Below are positions 1-10,900 of a stretch of DNA of 64,000 nt, in pieces. The position numbers and the translations under genes were made by a program. The notes beneath the pieces are model-generated. The model worked only from the letters and a program-made list of their open reading frames with translations. It did no database searches and was not told where the DNA came from. Position 1 is the first letter of the stretch. Each line of letters starts with the position of its first letter. Source of the stretch: Oikopleura dioica (lineage: Eukaryota; Chordata; Appendicularia; Copelata; Oikopleuridae); NCBI GenBank assembly GCA_907165135.1, contig OU015568.1, positions 8,130,501-8,194,500 on the forward strand. The letters run 5' to 3'.

Positions 1-106
1 CAAAAGCGGAGACGAAGAAGATTATTCAAAGCTGCTAAAGGACCTTGACGAGGAAGATGATGACGACATCGTCGCCAAAGTCCTAAAACGCTACGGTCTC
101 AAGTAA
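1..106 (+). CDS. 3' end of an unidentified gene (partial)
   Basis: The first 105 bases read as an open, strongly acidic C-terminus in frame 2. It contains a run of Asp/Glu and ends LKRYGLK before TAA at 104-106. The rest of the gene lies left of the window, so no family can be named. The 600 bases that follow are AT-rich and hold no further recognisable coding sequence. Confidence 0.6.
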   Translation, partial: KSGDEEDYSKLLKDLDEEDDDDIVAKVLKRYGLK

Positions 107-720
107 GCCTCTCGGAGATTCTCTTCCATGATTTTACTTTCAGTAAACACGATTTCGACTATGCGCTGCCTTCGAATACTGAGGAAGCGAAAAACGAAGA
201 ACCTCAAGTTTCAAGTTTTAGAAATTATATGCCAGTACATGAAATATCGCTTGACTGAACGAACAAAAAGACCTTTCCTGATATATTTTAGATTTTTGTA
301 TGTGAATAAATCAATATTTTTTCAAAATTTTCTTTGATTTTCATGATTTTTTTGTTAAAAATGATCATAAATATATTATTCTAATAATAAGCATGCCCTG
401 ATTTCATCAAATATTAACAACAATTTGAAATCTGGTAATCGGTTAATGTGCCAATGCGTTTCGCCTTTTTCAATACAGTCAGAGAGTCAGAGCTTCATTT
501 CCCTTGTGATTTTGATAGAAAACGCAACTGTGGGGGAGAAGCCTTGGGATTGGAAGTATTGATTATGGTTAATTAGAGAGCCCTGCTCACACAATCGCAC
601 CTCAATCCAATTACGCACGTCGAGCTCGGAAAACTATTGTTTCGTTTTTTTGCTCTTTCACGATAATCTTCTCGTCAGAATAAGAAATAAGAGGGTTGGC
701 CCTTAAACTAGAGGAAAAAT

Positions 721-1837
721 ATGAAGTTGAGCGTTTTGGTAGTAGTTTTGGTCGAGTTCGAAAGAGCCAGAGCTCAGCAGTTTTTCGATGATGTTATTTG
801 GACTATGCCAGGTAAGAAATCTTTTTGTTCAAAAAAATTCAGCATTAAATATTTTTAGTCATCAAAAATCAAACTCTTGAAGCAAAAATCGAAACTTTAA
901 AAAAACAACAAGAAAAAGCCGGGTTTTTCGGAAAAGAAAAATACATGGAAGACTACTACAAAGAAATTGCAAGCGGGAAGAAAACGACAATCCATCAGAA
1001 TCTTGACAGTCTTAAGAGCGAAGAAGAAGTGACGAAAAAACTCGATGAACGAAAACATCGATGGCTGGAAGACACGAAATTGATGTGGAAAGATCTTTGT
1101 CATATGAACTTTGAGTTGTTGAATGCAAAGGATCAGCAGGCTATTGTTGATTTTTGCCCGAAAGCTGACAAGGTAACCTTTCTTGTTGATTGAAGCAAGA
1201 AAAAATCGGCGACACTGTATTTAAGTGCTTTATCCCGATGAAAAACAACGTCAAATATCCAAACGGCGAAAAAGATCATATCGGTACTCTTTCAAAAAAA
1301 AACCTCTAACAAAAAAATTACAAGGGCAGCCAAAAACTCCAGCCCGGCCGCGAGAAATCTCCAAGACCGAAGTCATAAACGACTTCGTCGAGTGTATTCA
1401 ATACAGATGCGAATGCCCCGACTATCAGGAAAATGGCTGGCCAGTTGGAAAAGAAGTCAGGGGTGAGAAAAAATACAGTGTAGCTGGCGAATCCCTTGGT
1501 TATTCAAAATGCTGGCTTTTTGCGAGAAGAATTGGTTGGCGTTTTCAGGAAAATGCTTTGAAAAAATGATTGCTTTTGACATTCCGAAAAATAATTTTTC
1601 AAAGCAGAAAAGCCCCCAAGAGCCTGTTGGATCCAATTCAACGACCAATGCATTCCAGAGAATGTTTTCTACACAGTCATCGATGGAAGCGACATAAAGC
1701 CTAATACGACCTGTCCGAATAACAACATCATCAACGCTCTTGATAAACTCGCTCAAAACGAAACTGTCGCTAGTTCATCTGTTTCAAGATCGATAGAAAT
1801 ATTTTCTCTAATATTTATTATTGTTCTGAGTTTATAG
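721..1837 (+). CDS. secreted or GPI-anchored Cys-rich protein, multi-exon
   Basis: ATG 721 opens a signal peptide (MKLSVLVVVLVEF, then a small-residue region before QQFFDD) and the first intron starts with GT at about 791. Exon 2 (about 859-1172) is helical and charged. Further short exons follow, split by small GT-AG introns. They carry Cys pairs such as VECIQYRCEC and the repeated pattern W-x-x-F-x-x-x-C (NWLAFSGKC, WIQFNDQC). The last exon ends with a hydrophobic stretch, FSLIFIIVLSL, just before TAG at 1835-1837, which suggests a GPI signal or membrane tail. I do not recognise the family. The exon joins around 1460-1620 are uncertain. Position and style fit a lineage-specific extracellular protein. 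Confidence 0.6.
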
Positions 1838-2226
1838 AATAAATTTTAGCTATTCTGAGTCAAAATTTTTGGCGAAAAATTCACCGACATTTTTTTTTTG
1901 AAATTAAAAATTTAGACAATACCGTTTATTTCAACTTTTAAAAGTCCATATACTTGAGGCTTCCATCGTCATCAAAATGAATTTATATAAATTCAAATTG
2001 AATGGATTATCCATGAGAGCAAAAAATGAAATATTCAGGTTGAGATTTGGCTCCCACGCCCGCCAATATTATTAAGATAAAGTTCTTTTTACTTAACAAT
2101 TCAATTGGCATCCCTAAGAATATCCTTATGAATATAGAGTACTCATATTTTCTACCTTCTCATACACACATCAGGTGATTTAGAAATAGTTTTGCAAGAC
2201 AAGCGCTCTTTGACATCAACACTTGG

Positions 2227-2236
2227 TATAAAAATA
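2227..2236 (+). promoter_or_regulatory. TATA box of the cystine-knot-like gene
   Basis: TATAAAAATA at 2227-2236 lies 72 bases upstream of the ATG at 2299, a normal distance for a TATA promoter with a short leader. It is assigned from motif and spacing only. Confidence 0.5.
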
Positions 2237-2298
2237 AGGCTCCTTGCCAAAACGCTCCATAAAAAATCATCTTCTTCTCTCCTGAAGAAACTAAAAAA

Positions 2299-2802
2299 AT
2301 GAAGGTCTTCCTCATCATCAACTTGCTCTGCATCTCCGCTTACGATCTTGACGATCTTTTGGAAATCATGGAATGCGCGAGGACTTTTCCAGGAGTAAAC
2401 GTTGAAACCTCCTGCTTCAAAAACTTCAAAGCGATCAACAAAAAAGTCGCAAGCGTTTCCCGCCCAATTCTGAGCCAGGTGCTCTACGGCTACAAAACCC
2501 CGCCTTCCTGCGAGCTCGGTTGTCACCGAGAGGATCACTTCATCGACCTGGTCGAGTTGGAAAAGCTGACTGGCTGGAGCTACGTTCCCTCAAAAAGGCG
2601 ACCTTTTAAAAAGTTCATGAACATTGGCAGATGTCGTGGATCGTGCGCCATTGGAATCAGGAGACATGCTACTTGCTCTCATATTGGCGGAGAGGCTCTC
2701 TTTCAAAATAGAAATGGCGAACGATTCGTCATCGAAGGTTTCTTTGCTGACTTCTGTGTTTGCGCCTATGCAGCCAAAGACAACTGCTATCAACCTCTTT
2801 AA
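2299..2802 (+). CDS. small secreted protein with cystine-knot-like cysteines
   Basis: This is a single-exon gene of 167 residues. The N-terminus MKVFLIINLLCISAYD is a signal peptide. The C-terminal half contains CRGSC, of the form C-x-G-x-C, and near the end CVC, of the form C-x-C. Together with other cysteines these resemble the ring and closing bonds of cystine-knot growth factors and hormones. Overall similarity to any named family is not visible, so the fold is an inference. A TATA box lies 72 bp upstream and an AATAAA signal at 2823-2828 directly follows the stop, so the transcription unit is very small and complete. It could instead be a matrix or house protein specific to larvaceans. 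Confidence 0.7.
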   Translation: MKVFLIINLLCISAYDLDDLLEIMECARTFPGVNVETSCFKNFKAINKKVASVSRPILSQVLYGYKTPPSCELGCHREDHFIDLVELEKLTGWSYVPSKRRPFKKFMNIGRCRGSCAIGIRRHATCSHIGGEALFQNRNGERFVIEGFFADFCVCAYAAKDNCYQPL

Positions 2803-3079
2803 CATTATGTTCTGCTTCCGCTAATAAAAATAAATTCCACACTTTTTTCACTTTTTACGCTATTTCAGGCATTTTTATTGAATAAATGAATAATTCATTT
2901 GCGGTACGAAAGCCATAAGATGATCAGTGAAAGAAAAGACCTTTCTTCCTCATAATTCGATGAGATTGCTTGAAGATCTGATTTGCATCAGAGACATTCT
3001 GCAGTGTGACATTGTCAGGAACAAGTGGAACAAGATGGTAAAGAAGGCCACAGACAGGCATATAAATTTCGTTCGAAAA

Positions 3080-3360
3080 CCCAAAGCGAACGCGAAGCGA
3101 AAGCGAAAAATTTTTCCAGCCAAAAAGCGAAGCGAAAGCGAAGCGAACGCCTATCTTGCACAGCGAAGCGAAAGCGAATTCGCCAAGCGAAAAATTCGCC
3201 AAAAGCGAAAAATTCGCCAAAAGCGAAAATTCGCCAAGACTGAAAATTCGCCGAAAGCGAAAATTCGCCAAAAGCGAAAATTCGCCAAAAGCGAAAACTC
3301 GCCGAAAGCGAAAATTTACCAAAAGCGAAAATTCGCCGAAAGCGAAATTTCGCCGAAATT
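3080..3360. repeat. minisatellite, units rich in TTCGCCAAAAGCGAAAA
   Basis: A roughly 17-bp unit (TTCGCCAAAAGCGAAAA and close variants) is repeated in tandem, preceded by GCGAAGCGAAAGCGAA tracts. The repeat makes long ORFs in several frames on both strands; these are low-complexity artefacts. Confidence 0.85.
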
Positions 3361-3657
3361 GAAAGATATTGAAAGAAATTTGAATAAAACGCGATCTAAT
3401 AAGATTTAACTTCGACCCATTTCTCTAATAATAATAATTATGTATAATAATTAATGTATAATAATTATGACACAGTTTTGGAACACCCAGAAACTGAGCT
3501 TTCATTTGAGCCGTTTTCCGCTACTCAAAAATTCGATTGAAGAGATCTAGTTCCGATTTCGGAACTTCCGGTCCCATGAATGCCTTGACCCCTTGATATG
3601 GGATACCCGTCCAAATGAAAGCTCAGCTTCTGGGCTTTCTTAAACCGAGAATTTTTG

Positions 3658-4101
3658 AAGGCCCAGGCTCTGGCAGTCATTTTGAGCTCTAGAAATGTAG
3701 GGCGGGGGTGGGGTATCTGCGGAGCTAGAGGCTCTTCAAGTCAGGGAACTCGACCAACATTGAGTACTTTTTTCCCAAAAAGTAGACGATTTGAATTCTT
3801 TTAATCGACGTTTATTCATTCATAAGTGTTTAAGATGTCGTTTAGGGTCAACTGAGGTCACTCTTGGTCAAAAATAATTGAAAATTCAGAAAACTCTGAT
3901 AACTGACCCGACCTGACCTCAGATGACCCCAAATGACAACTTCAACATTTTTAAATGAATTAAAATCGACAAAAAGACTTTTTGGAAAAAGTACTCAATT
4001 TTTGCCGATTTCTCCGACTTCAAGAGCCCCTAGCTCCCAAGATACCCCATCTCCTCCCTACTTTTCTAGAGCTCAAAATGACAGCCAGAACCTGGGCTAA
4101 C
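3658..4101. repeat. long imperfect palindrome (hairpin) in the composite repeat
   Basis: The left arm from about 3660 (CCCAGGCTCTGGCAGTCATT, then GAGCTCTAGAAATGTAGGG) is mirrored by the right arm ending near 4100 (CCCTACTTTTCTAGAGCTC, then AATGACAGCCAGAACCTGGG). Pairing continues inward through CTCTTCAAGTC/GACTTCAAGAG to about 3830 and 3940, around a centre near 3880. The arms are about 170 bp with scattered mismatches. A second, smaller inverted pair (3486-3509 and 3613-3635) lies just to the left. Confidence 0.8.
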
Positions 4102-4744
4102 ATCGAGTATAGGTGGCAGACCCTAAAAGTCTTAGTCTTTCAAAAATTCCCATTTACGAAGTTGTCCAGATCTTGGGACTTCGGAGCTGGGGTCGGCAAA
4201 AAATGGTGGAAATGGTGGGTCGGTGGATGAGTGGTGGTGGGCAACCCACCCAACCCACCCTCAAGTCTAAAAAATCTGAAATGGTGGGAAGTGGTGGGAA
4301 AGATTTTTCGGCCAAACTTTTTGGCGAAATCTTTCAAAAAGATCAGTTCTCTATCTGAAATGACTTTACCTCTACTTCGTTTTCCTTCTGTTGGTTAAAA
4401 ATGACCAAAGAATCGGTGTAATCAACTGCTAGTCTATAAATTTTGGGGTCAGAAAAACGCTTACGAAAAAATCCATAACCCACCAAACACCAACCACCCC
4501 CACCAGTGAAAATTTGATTTTCTTGTCAACCCACCCACCTCCACCAACGGTTGGTGACCAACCATCGCTTGGTAGCTTGCCGACCCCAGCTTCGGAGGTA
4601 CCTAAATGCCCTCAGATCACCCCCTCTATCAGTAGCCAAATGATCCCCAGCTTCTAGGTGTCCTAAAACTGTATTAAACCCTACTAAGCTAGAAAAAGAG
4701 CTCAATTATAAGTGATTTCCCCTATTTATACCGCTTTGAAAGAC

Positions 4745-5048
4745 AAAAAAGTAAGATTCGGCCAAATATTGGCGAAAGCGAACTCTTGGCGAAAGCGAGA
4801 ATTTGGCGAAATTTTGGCGAAAGCAAACTCCTGGCGAAAGCGAGGCCTTGGCGAAAGCGAAATTTTGGCGAAGATTTGCTACAAGCGAGAATTTGGCGAA
4901 AGCGAGGCCTCGGCGAAAGCGAATTTTTGGCGAAAATCGGGGACAAAAAGCGAAAGCGAAGCGAAAATCAGGAGTGTCATTTTCGGGGGGCGAAAGCGAA
5001 ATTTTCGATTCGCTTTCGCTTCGCTTTCGCTTTCGGCGAAAATCGCCA
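4745..5048. repeat. minisatellite, units rich in TTGGCGAAAGCGA
   Basis: Tandem copies of GGCGAAAGCGAAATTTT-like units fill this stretch and end in a hairpin: AAGCGAAAGCGAAGCG near 4947 pairs with CGCTTCGCTTTCGCTT near 5021. It is the inverted counterpart of the left minisatellite. Confidence 0.85.
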
Positions 5049-5169
5049 AGCGAATTTATATGCCTGGCCACAGATGCCAGGTAAAATGCACAATAAACCG
5101 ATTCGAACGGTTTTTGGCATAAGAGACAAGTACTTTTTTGGAATCAAATATTTACAAAAAGATCCTTTC

Positions 5170-7248
5170 TTAGAAATGAACGGAGGACTTTTTTGATTTC
5201 TTCATTTTTATCGATAAATGATCCCATTCCGGAACAATCAGCATAAACAGTCGACCAAAGACGGTGCAACATCCAGAAGTTGTTGATCTGCATCGGACAG
5301 GAAATGTTTTTGCAATGTCAAAAACACGTAAAACGTGGAAACACCAGCAGCAATACCTTGAAGAATTGAGTGAGCGGAAAATTGGGAGTAAAATATACCG
5401 ATGAAGCTTGATATTGATAAAACTCTTTCTGAAGGAATTGCCCAAGCAAGACCCATGACAAGACAGATGAGAGAGTAACTGCAGCTTAGAATGGTCCTAG
5501 ATTTTGCAATTTTCAGCAGCGAAACTAAAAAAAAAATTCAAAACTGAAAGCGCAAATTTTTACTTACAGAGACAAATGACTCCAGCAAGCGACATCATTC
5601 CGTTCACTGCTGAATTCCAGTGAAGACTGCCGGATAAATTTCCAGCTCCCCAAAGAAGCCCGTAATAAGTGAAGGCTGTTGTGACGCAGCAAAAAGCAAA
5701 AATGAACATTGTGAAGAAATAATAAACATTTGGGAAGACGTCAAATTTCTTTTGCGACTCATATTTTATCATGTCTTTCTCGTTTTTTCTATCGGCGAGG
5801 AACGCAGGTGTTTCGGGAATATAAGATAGCCTAAAATGATATCGGTCCTTTTAAGTACTCAAATCCTGACTTACATAAAAGAAGAGCAGCGACAGGAACA
5901 ACTTGATGAGCATTTGTTCCTTCCAATCTGGAAAGAAGTAGAATAGAACAGAAGCAACCAACACCCCACCATATTCCGAGCCTGACCATAGCAGGTAACC
6001 AACAGATCTATAATGAACCCCGGTTTCAGAGCTGTAGAGGCCCCCGATCATCGTAAAAGAACATGCCGCGCTGCAGATGAAAAATCGGCAAATGGCGTAC
6101 ACGTAGAAATTGATGAAGATCAGGTTGACCGCTAAGAATACATCTTTCATCGTACTGTCGTTATAATTGTCGCTGCTTACCAATGGCTGAGAAGAAAATG
6201 ACATTATTCCAAAAAAGTGCAGTTTTTCTGCCGATCGTATCGGCCAACCAGCCAGGGCTGGCAAATTAGGGTCCCGCCAACCGCACTAATTTGAGTTAGA
6301 ACCCTATTGTTAGAACCCTAACTCTCATTTTATAACTTTTTAGTGCGAGTAGGACGAGTTGGAAAAAGCCGCACTAAAATCGTCCTAAAAGAGGCGCGCG
6401 CTTATTTGTCCGCCAATCATGGCGGGTCATTCGTTTTTCTCATCCATTCAGCTCCATTCTTTTTTCAATCTTCCACCAATTTGTCCTCCGCGCCTGGTGG
6501 GAAGCGCGCGCCGATTGGATGATGAAAAAGAGCCTCCGAATTAGTACGGTTAGGGCGGCGATTCAGTCCTAATAGACGAAAAAATATCAAGGAAAAAAAA
6601 TAGGACGGGTAGGACGGGGATGCCGCACTAATTCGCACTAATTTTGAGTTAGAACCCTAACAATTTTTCGGTAGTGCGGCTGTTAGGACCCTAATTTGCC
6701 AGCCCTGCAACCACCCATTGACTTTATTCAATGTTCTTTAAATCAAATTAAGCCCTTTCTATATAAAAAAAAGATTCTAAATCCCTCAGAAAACCTAGAA
6801 AAGAATAATCAAAATAAAAGAACTCGGATAAAATTGAAAAAATCTCGGCGAGAATTCCAATCACGAAAAGCATCTGTACTTTGGAGGACTGATCGCAGAC
6901 CAGAAATAGTTCAGTCACAATTGATTCCCAAGGATGATCAGTTTCGTTCTTATTGGAAAAAAGACCAGTTCTTTTCAAATACTAAAAAAATCAGAAAAAT
7001 CAAAGAACAAAGATTCTTACTTGATGATTATGTGAAATTCCAGTGCTTGAATAATTGAAGAATCTCTCTTTTTCGGCGTCGTTACAGTCATGATCAGGTA
7101 CTACCTAGAATTCACTTGAATTTTCTCCTTTTTCAGTCAAAATTACCATTCCAAAAACAGGCAAAAGAGTGTTAAAAGCAAAAATGACTTGACCAAAGTT
7201 GCAGAAAATTAAATTCAACAATTCTCTACGTTTTTCATTCTTTTCCAT
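5170..7248 (-). CDS. SLC22-like organic ion transporter (MFS)
   Basis: This is a multi-exon minus-strand gene of the major facilitator family. It starts at ATG 7248 with charged residues and a first membrane segment (CNFGQVIFAFNTLLPVFGM). The extracellular loop exon has VVPDHDCND. Next comes a TIVTE-like motif, SIVTELFLVCDQS, typical of SLC22. Motif A, GWLADTIGRK, marks the loop after TM2. Later exons give RFFICSAACSFTMIGG and the SLC22-like YYGLLWGAGNLSG, and the gene ends after FPVRCRSTTSG with TAA at 5170-5172. Two irregularities are visible. A MITE (6253-6707) sits exactly at the start of the motif-A exon. The last exon also needs one extra T in the run at 5320-5324 to keep frame. The exon before motif A is not resolved. 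Confidence 0.75.
6253..6707. mobile_element. hAT-like MITE, 455 bp
   Basis: The element begins CAGGGCTGGCAAATTAGGGT and ends with the exact reverse complement, giving perfect 22-bp terminal inverted repeats. It is flanked by the 8-bp near-duplication CAACCAGC (6245-6252) and CAACCACC (6708-6715), 7 of 8 bases matching. CAGGG termini with an 8-bp duplication fit hAT elements. It encodes no protein. The interior has several GTTAGAACCCTAA blocks and GCGCGC tracts. Confidence 0.85.
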
Positions 7249-7876
7249 TTTGGCAGAGTAAAATTTGCAAACTCGGTGTATCGTATCAGAAGACTAGTGG
7301 AGATCCTGCCTGGTGGAGGTCAGACTCATTATCGGCCGTATTTCTTATTACCATTTTTTTTAGACAATGTGCAAAATTAGACATCCCAAAATGACCTTTT
7401 ACGATTTTCGAGTTGATGTCTTTTCCTTACATTCATCAGTGTTCGGGGGTGCAAACGTGTGAAATTCGGTGCTAGAGCTAAAAATATTAATATTACCAAG
7501 ATAGCAAGGGTTTTGATGCTTCGTAATTGAGACTTGAATAAAGACAGCCTTGTTGATACCTGACGATAGATCATTTCTCCAGTTATTTTGGCGCATATTT
7601 TTATGGCCAATTTGTGAATTTAGACAGGTTGGTTTTTTTTATATTTTTTTTGGCCTAGTTTGGTAATTTAACCCTGATTGCCTTCGGTGACCGGAAACGC
7701 CTCTTCGGAATCGTAAAATATCTTTTAAAAATTAAATTTGCAAATGCAAAAACTTACTTGCTCCGCGAAGAATATGGTAGCTTACGATTTACGACATTAT
7801 CATGCTTGTTTCGGGTCTAATCATGTCGACAAGTGTCGCGAACGGTATCTACAATGTTTCCTAAGCACGGGGCTTC

Positions 7877-7884
7877 TATAAAAG
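7877..7884 (+). promoter_or_regulatory. TATA box of the C-type lectin gene
   Basis: TATAAAAG lies 91 bases upstream of the proposed ATG at 7968. Assigned by motif and position. Confidence 0.45.
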
Positions 7885-7967
7885 AAACCTTAGACGATTA
7901 TCATCCCTCACTCACGTTTTCGGTGATTGCGAAAAAAAGCAACTCAGAAAAGTGAGCATTTTTAAAA

Positions 7968-10900
7968 ATGAAAGAGATAATTTTAGCCGCGCAAATTGCT
8001 GGAATATCAGGAAAAGATCAATATTAGAAGAATCAAGGAGAATACTTTCTTATGCTAACATACCCCACCCCCAAGTTTTCGCGCATTCCTCGGTACATTT
8101 TCCGTAATTTACTCTTCCTGATTTGTTCAAAAACCCCCAAATTTACGCCGCTTAACTTTTCCGCGCGTTCCCAAATTTCTTCTCCTAACTTTTCTGCATG
8201 CGCCCAAATTTACTCTCGCGGCGCTGATTCGCTTCGTCGATTAATTTTCTGAGTGCGCAAAAGTCTTGTTTAGCTCGCTCCGGGCAAAGAAAGGATCATC
8301 TTTTATAAAAAACCAGATGCCCTTATCTTATGTTATCTTGGATAAAATTATTGTTTATTATTACAGTGAAGATAGATGAAAAGTTTTCATTGAGAATTTT
8401 TCATTTCAGAAGTCGTTACGACTTCTGCGGAGCAAAATCCTGACCTCAATATTTTAAGTTACCCGAATATTATGATTTTTATGTGCCACGAAAAATTTTT
8501 AATTCTAGCGCATCAAGTACCTGAAAACCAACTGTATTCGACTGCTTTTCACATGCTTTTAGTATTTGCCTGTTACTTAAAATTATCTATTCTAATTAGA
8601 GTTAAAATTTTTGTCAATACAACTTTGAAAACATGAACTAATAAATAAGTATTACTTAATTTTTTCGCGCCCGTTAATGAATCATTAGCATTGACGCGCA
8701 TTTCAGCGGGTCGCGAGTAAATTTAGGCGCACGCGGAAAAGTTAGGAGAAGAAATTTGGAAACGCGGGGAAACGCGAGGAAGCGTAAATTTCGGGGTTTC
8801 GGAAAAGTTAGGAAACGTAAACTTGGGCGAAATACCACGAATTGCGCGGAAATTTAGGGGGTATGTTACAAAAATCAGTAGAACTCATATTGATCTTCGA
8901 ATAAGCAACCCCCTTTATTTCATTTTGGCAAGATGTTGATGTCTTTTCCGCTCAGGTTGCACACGAACTGGAAATTCAGCCAGCTGAATCGTTCAAAGAG
9001 AGAATGGAACGCATAAAAGAGCTGGGAATCCCACTTTACATCAGCGGAGGAGAATGCGACTCTTACTTGACTTACCCTACTTTTGAAGAAGTCGATGTTC
9101 CAGAGTACGATATCAAGCGTTCAGTTGCTTCTAACCTCAAGGTTTTGTCGAACACTCTCGACGACTGGGTCTCTTCTTTCGTTTGTCTCGAAGAAGACAC
9201 CTTTGAAGCCAAGAAAAATCTTCACGTCCTGTCCCGAATCATCGACAACCTCGAAGAACTTGCTCAAAAATTGACTGGCGACGATGCTCCCCAGCTTTTC
9301 TACTATTCCATTTCCGATGAAGCCATGGATGGCGAAGCTGCTGCAAACTACTGCTACGAAAAGGACATGTGGCTCGCCGATCCTGCCAATAATATCAAAA
9401 AAGATCTGATTCTCGATGCTTTGGATGGGCAAGAGGGTGAGTTTTGGGTTTATAATTACTACAGCTGTGGAACCATCGATGCGAATGGCGCTGAAACTGT
9501 TAAAGACTGCAGCACTCAGCCAGGGTTTATTGATACTGTAATCATTAGTTTAAAGTCTATACATGTCGATAATTCTTCCTTTTTTGGAAAAATGATAAGC
9601 CCATCTAAAGCTCCGTGTAATTTGCGAAGCTGGTGAATTGTCTGAAACCACCACCACCACAACAACACCAACAACCACTACGACATTGGTGCCACCTGAA
9701 GATTGTTATGCAATCATTACTATGGACGGTCAGGAAAAATACGATGATGCTGCCACGAAATGTCAAGACATTGGCGCCGCTGTTTTTTACGCTAGAACTG
9801 TCGATGAGTACAATCAATTCCTCGAATCGGGAGATAAACGAAAGGAGTGGTATGGTATGTAAAGCAGTTTTGACTTTGTGGATTATTTTTTGTTTTAGGA
9901 ATCAAAAGAACATCCAAGTACTCAACAACTTGGGTTAACAGTAATGGTGGAAGTGAGTTCTACACTAATTGGAACTGGGGAGAGCCAAACAACTCTGGAT
10001 ACAACGAGGGTTGTGGAGAAATCGGCATTACCGGTGGCCTGAACGATATCCCATGCGATACTTATCGAGCTTATAGCTGCGCGAAAGTCCTTCCTTTCGG
10101 CGAAAGTTTCACAAATCCAGATGATGAGATCTGCCAGTGTACTGGAACTGGGCTCATTTGCAAGCCAAAGTACACTTGCGGCGTTTTCGAAAAACAAGAA
10201 GAGAAAGAGTACTACGCTGATGCTAAGGCTAACTGTGAAGCGGCTGGAGGACATCTTGCATTCTTCAAAAATGAGAATGAATTCGATTTGTTCATGGACA
10301 TGGCGAAAGAAGCTGAACAGTGGATCGGTAAGTGATTTTCAATTAACTTGATTTGGAGCACTTTTTGAGGCTACGAGCGAACTGGCCCTGGAGAAGAAGA
10401 TTGGATAACAGCCGATGGTTCAGAGGATTTCTACACCAACTGGAAGAATAATGAGCCTGACAACGAGGACGACAACGAGTATTGCGCTGAAATCGACGTC
10501 GAAGACGACGGAAAGATGAGCGACGTACCCTGTAAATACACCAAGGATCAAAGAGGGAAAGGCGAAGGAGAATCCAAGAGACACTACACTTGCCGAAAAG
10601 AAGTTGGGCCTGGTGAATTCTTTTTCATTAATATCAAGGATGACAAGAAGGGACCCAAGGGCAAAAATAAAGAGCAAATTTGCGAGTGCACAGAAAATGG
10701 TGCCGAGTGCGAGGAGTTGTTGGAATGCCCCCAGTTCATCAGAATGGAAGGTGAAGTGACGTATGCAAATGCATCGGCCATCTGCGCAGAGCACAATGGA
10801 TACGTCAGCTTCTTCGAAGATGAGGACGAGTTTGAAGAGTTCATGGACGAAGACGTCAAGAGAAAAGAATGGCTCGGTAATAAACATCGTGAAACGCAAA

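Larger units (their letters stand above)
3058..5065. mobile_element. foldback-like composite repeat with inverted ends
   Basis: The left end carries CAGGCATATAAATTTCG (from about 3056) and the right end carries the inverted form CGAATTTATATGCCTG (to about 5067). Inside each end is a GCGAAA-rich minisatellite, the two running in opposite sense. The core holds a long imperfect palindrome and GGTGG/CCACC inverted tracts. This arrangement, inverted termini plus subterminal tandem repeats and no transposase, is typical of foldback or non-autonomous DNA elements. No clear target-site duplication was found. It lies between the cystine-knot-like gene and the 3' end of the SLC22-like gene. Confidence 0.5.

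Noticed and set aside
3080-3360. CRISPR-like array
   Set aside because: Units are directly tandem without unique spacers, and the genome is clearly eukaryotic.
2924-3409. Long ORFs on both strands over the first minisatellite
   Set aside because: They are translations of the tandem unit (Lys/Ser/Ala or Phe/Arg/Leu periodic peptides) and exist in several frames at once.
4706-5196. Overlapping ORFs over the second minisatellite
   Set aside because: Same reason: low-complexity repeat translations in all frames.
6696-7058. Plus-strand ORF of 120 codons
   Set aside because: It lies antisense to SLC22-like exons that carry conserved motifs, and begins inside the MITE end.
5170-7248. SLC22-like gene as a dead pseudogene
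   Set aside because: Only one frameshift, in a T run, and a MITE at an exon edge were seen. Similar one-base run errors occur in intact-looking genes, so decay is not shown.
7377-7610. Minus-strand ORF of 77 codons upstream of the transporter
   Set aside because: No motif, no splice signal linking it to the transporter start at 7248, and the composition is not informative.
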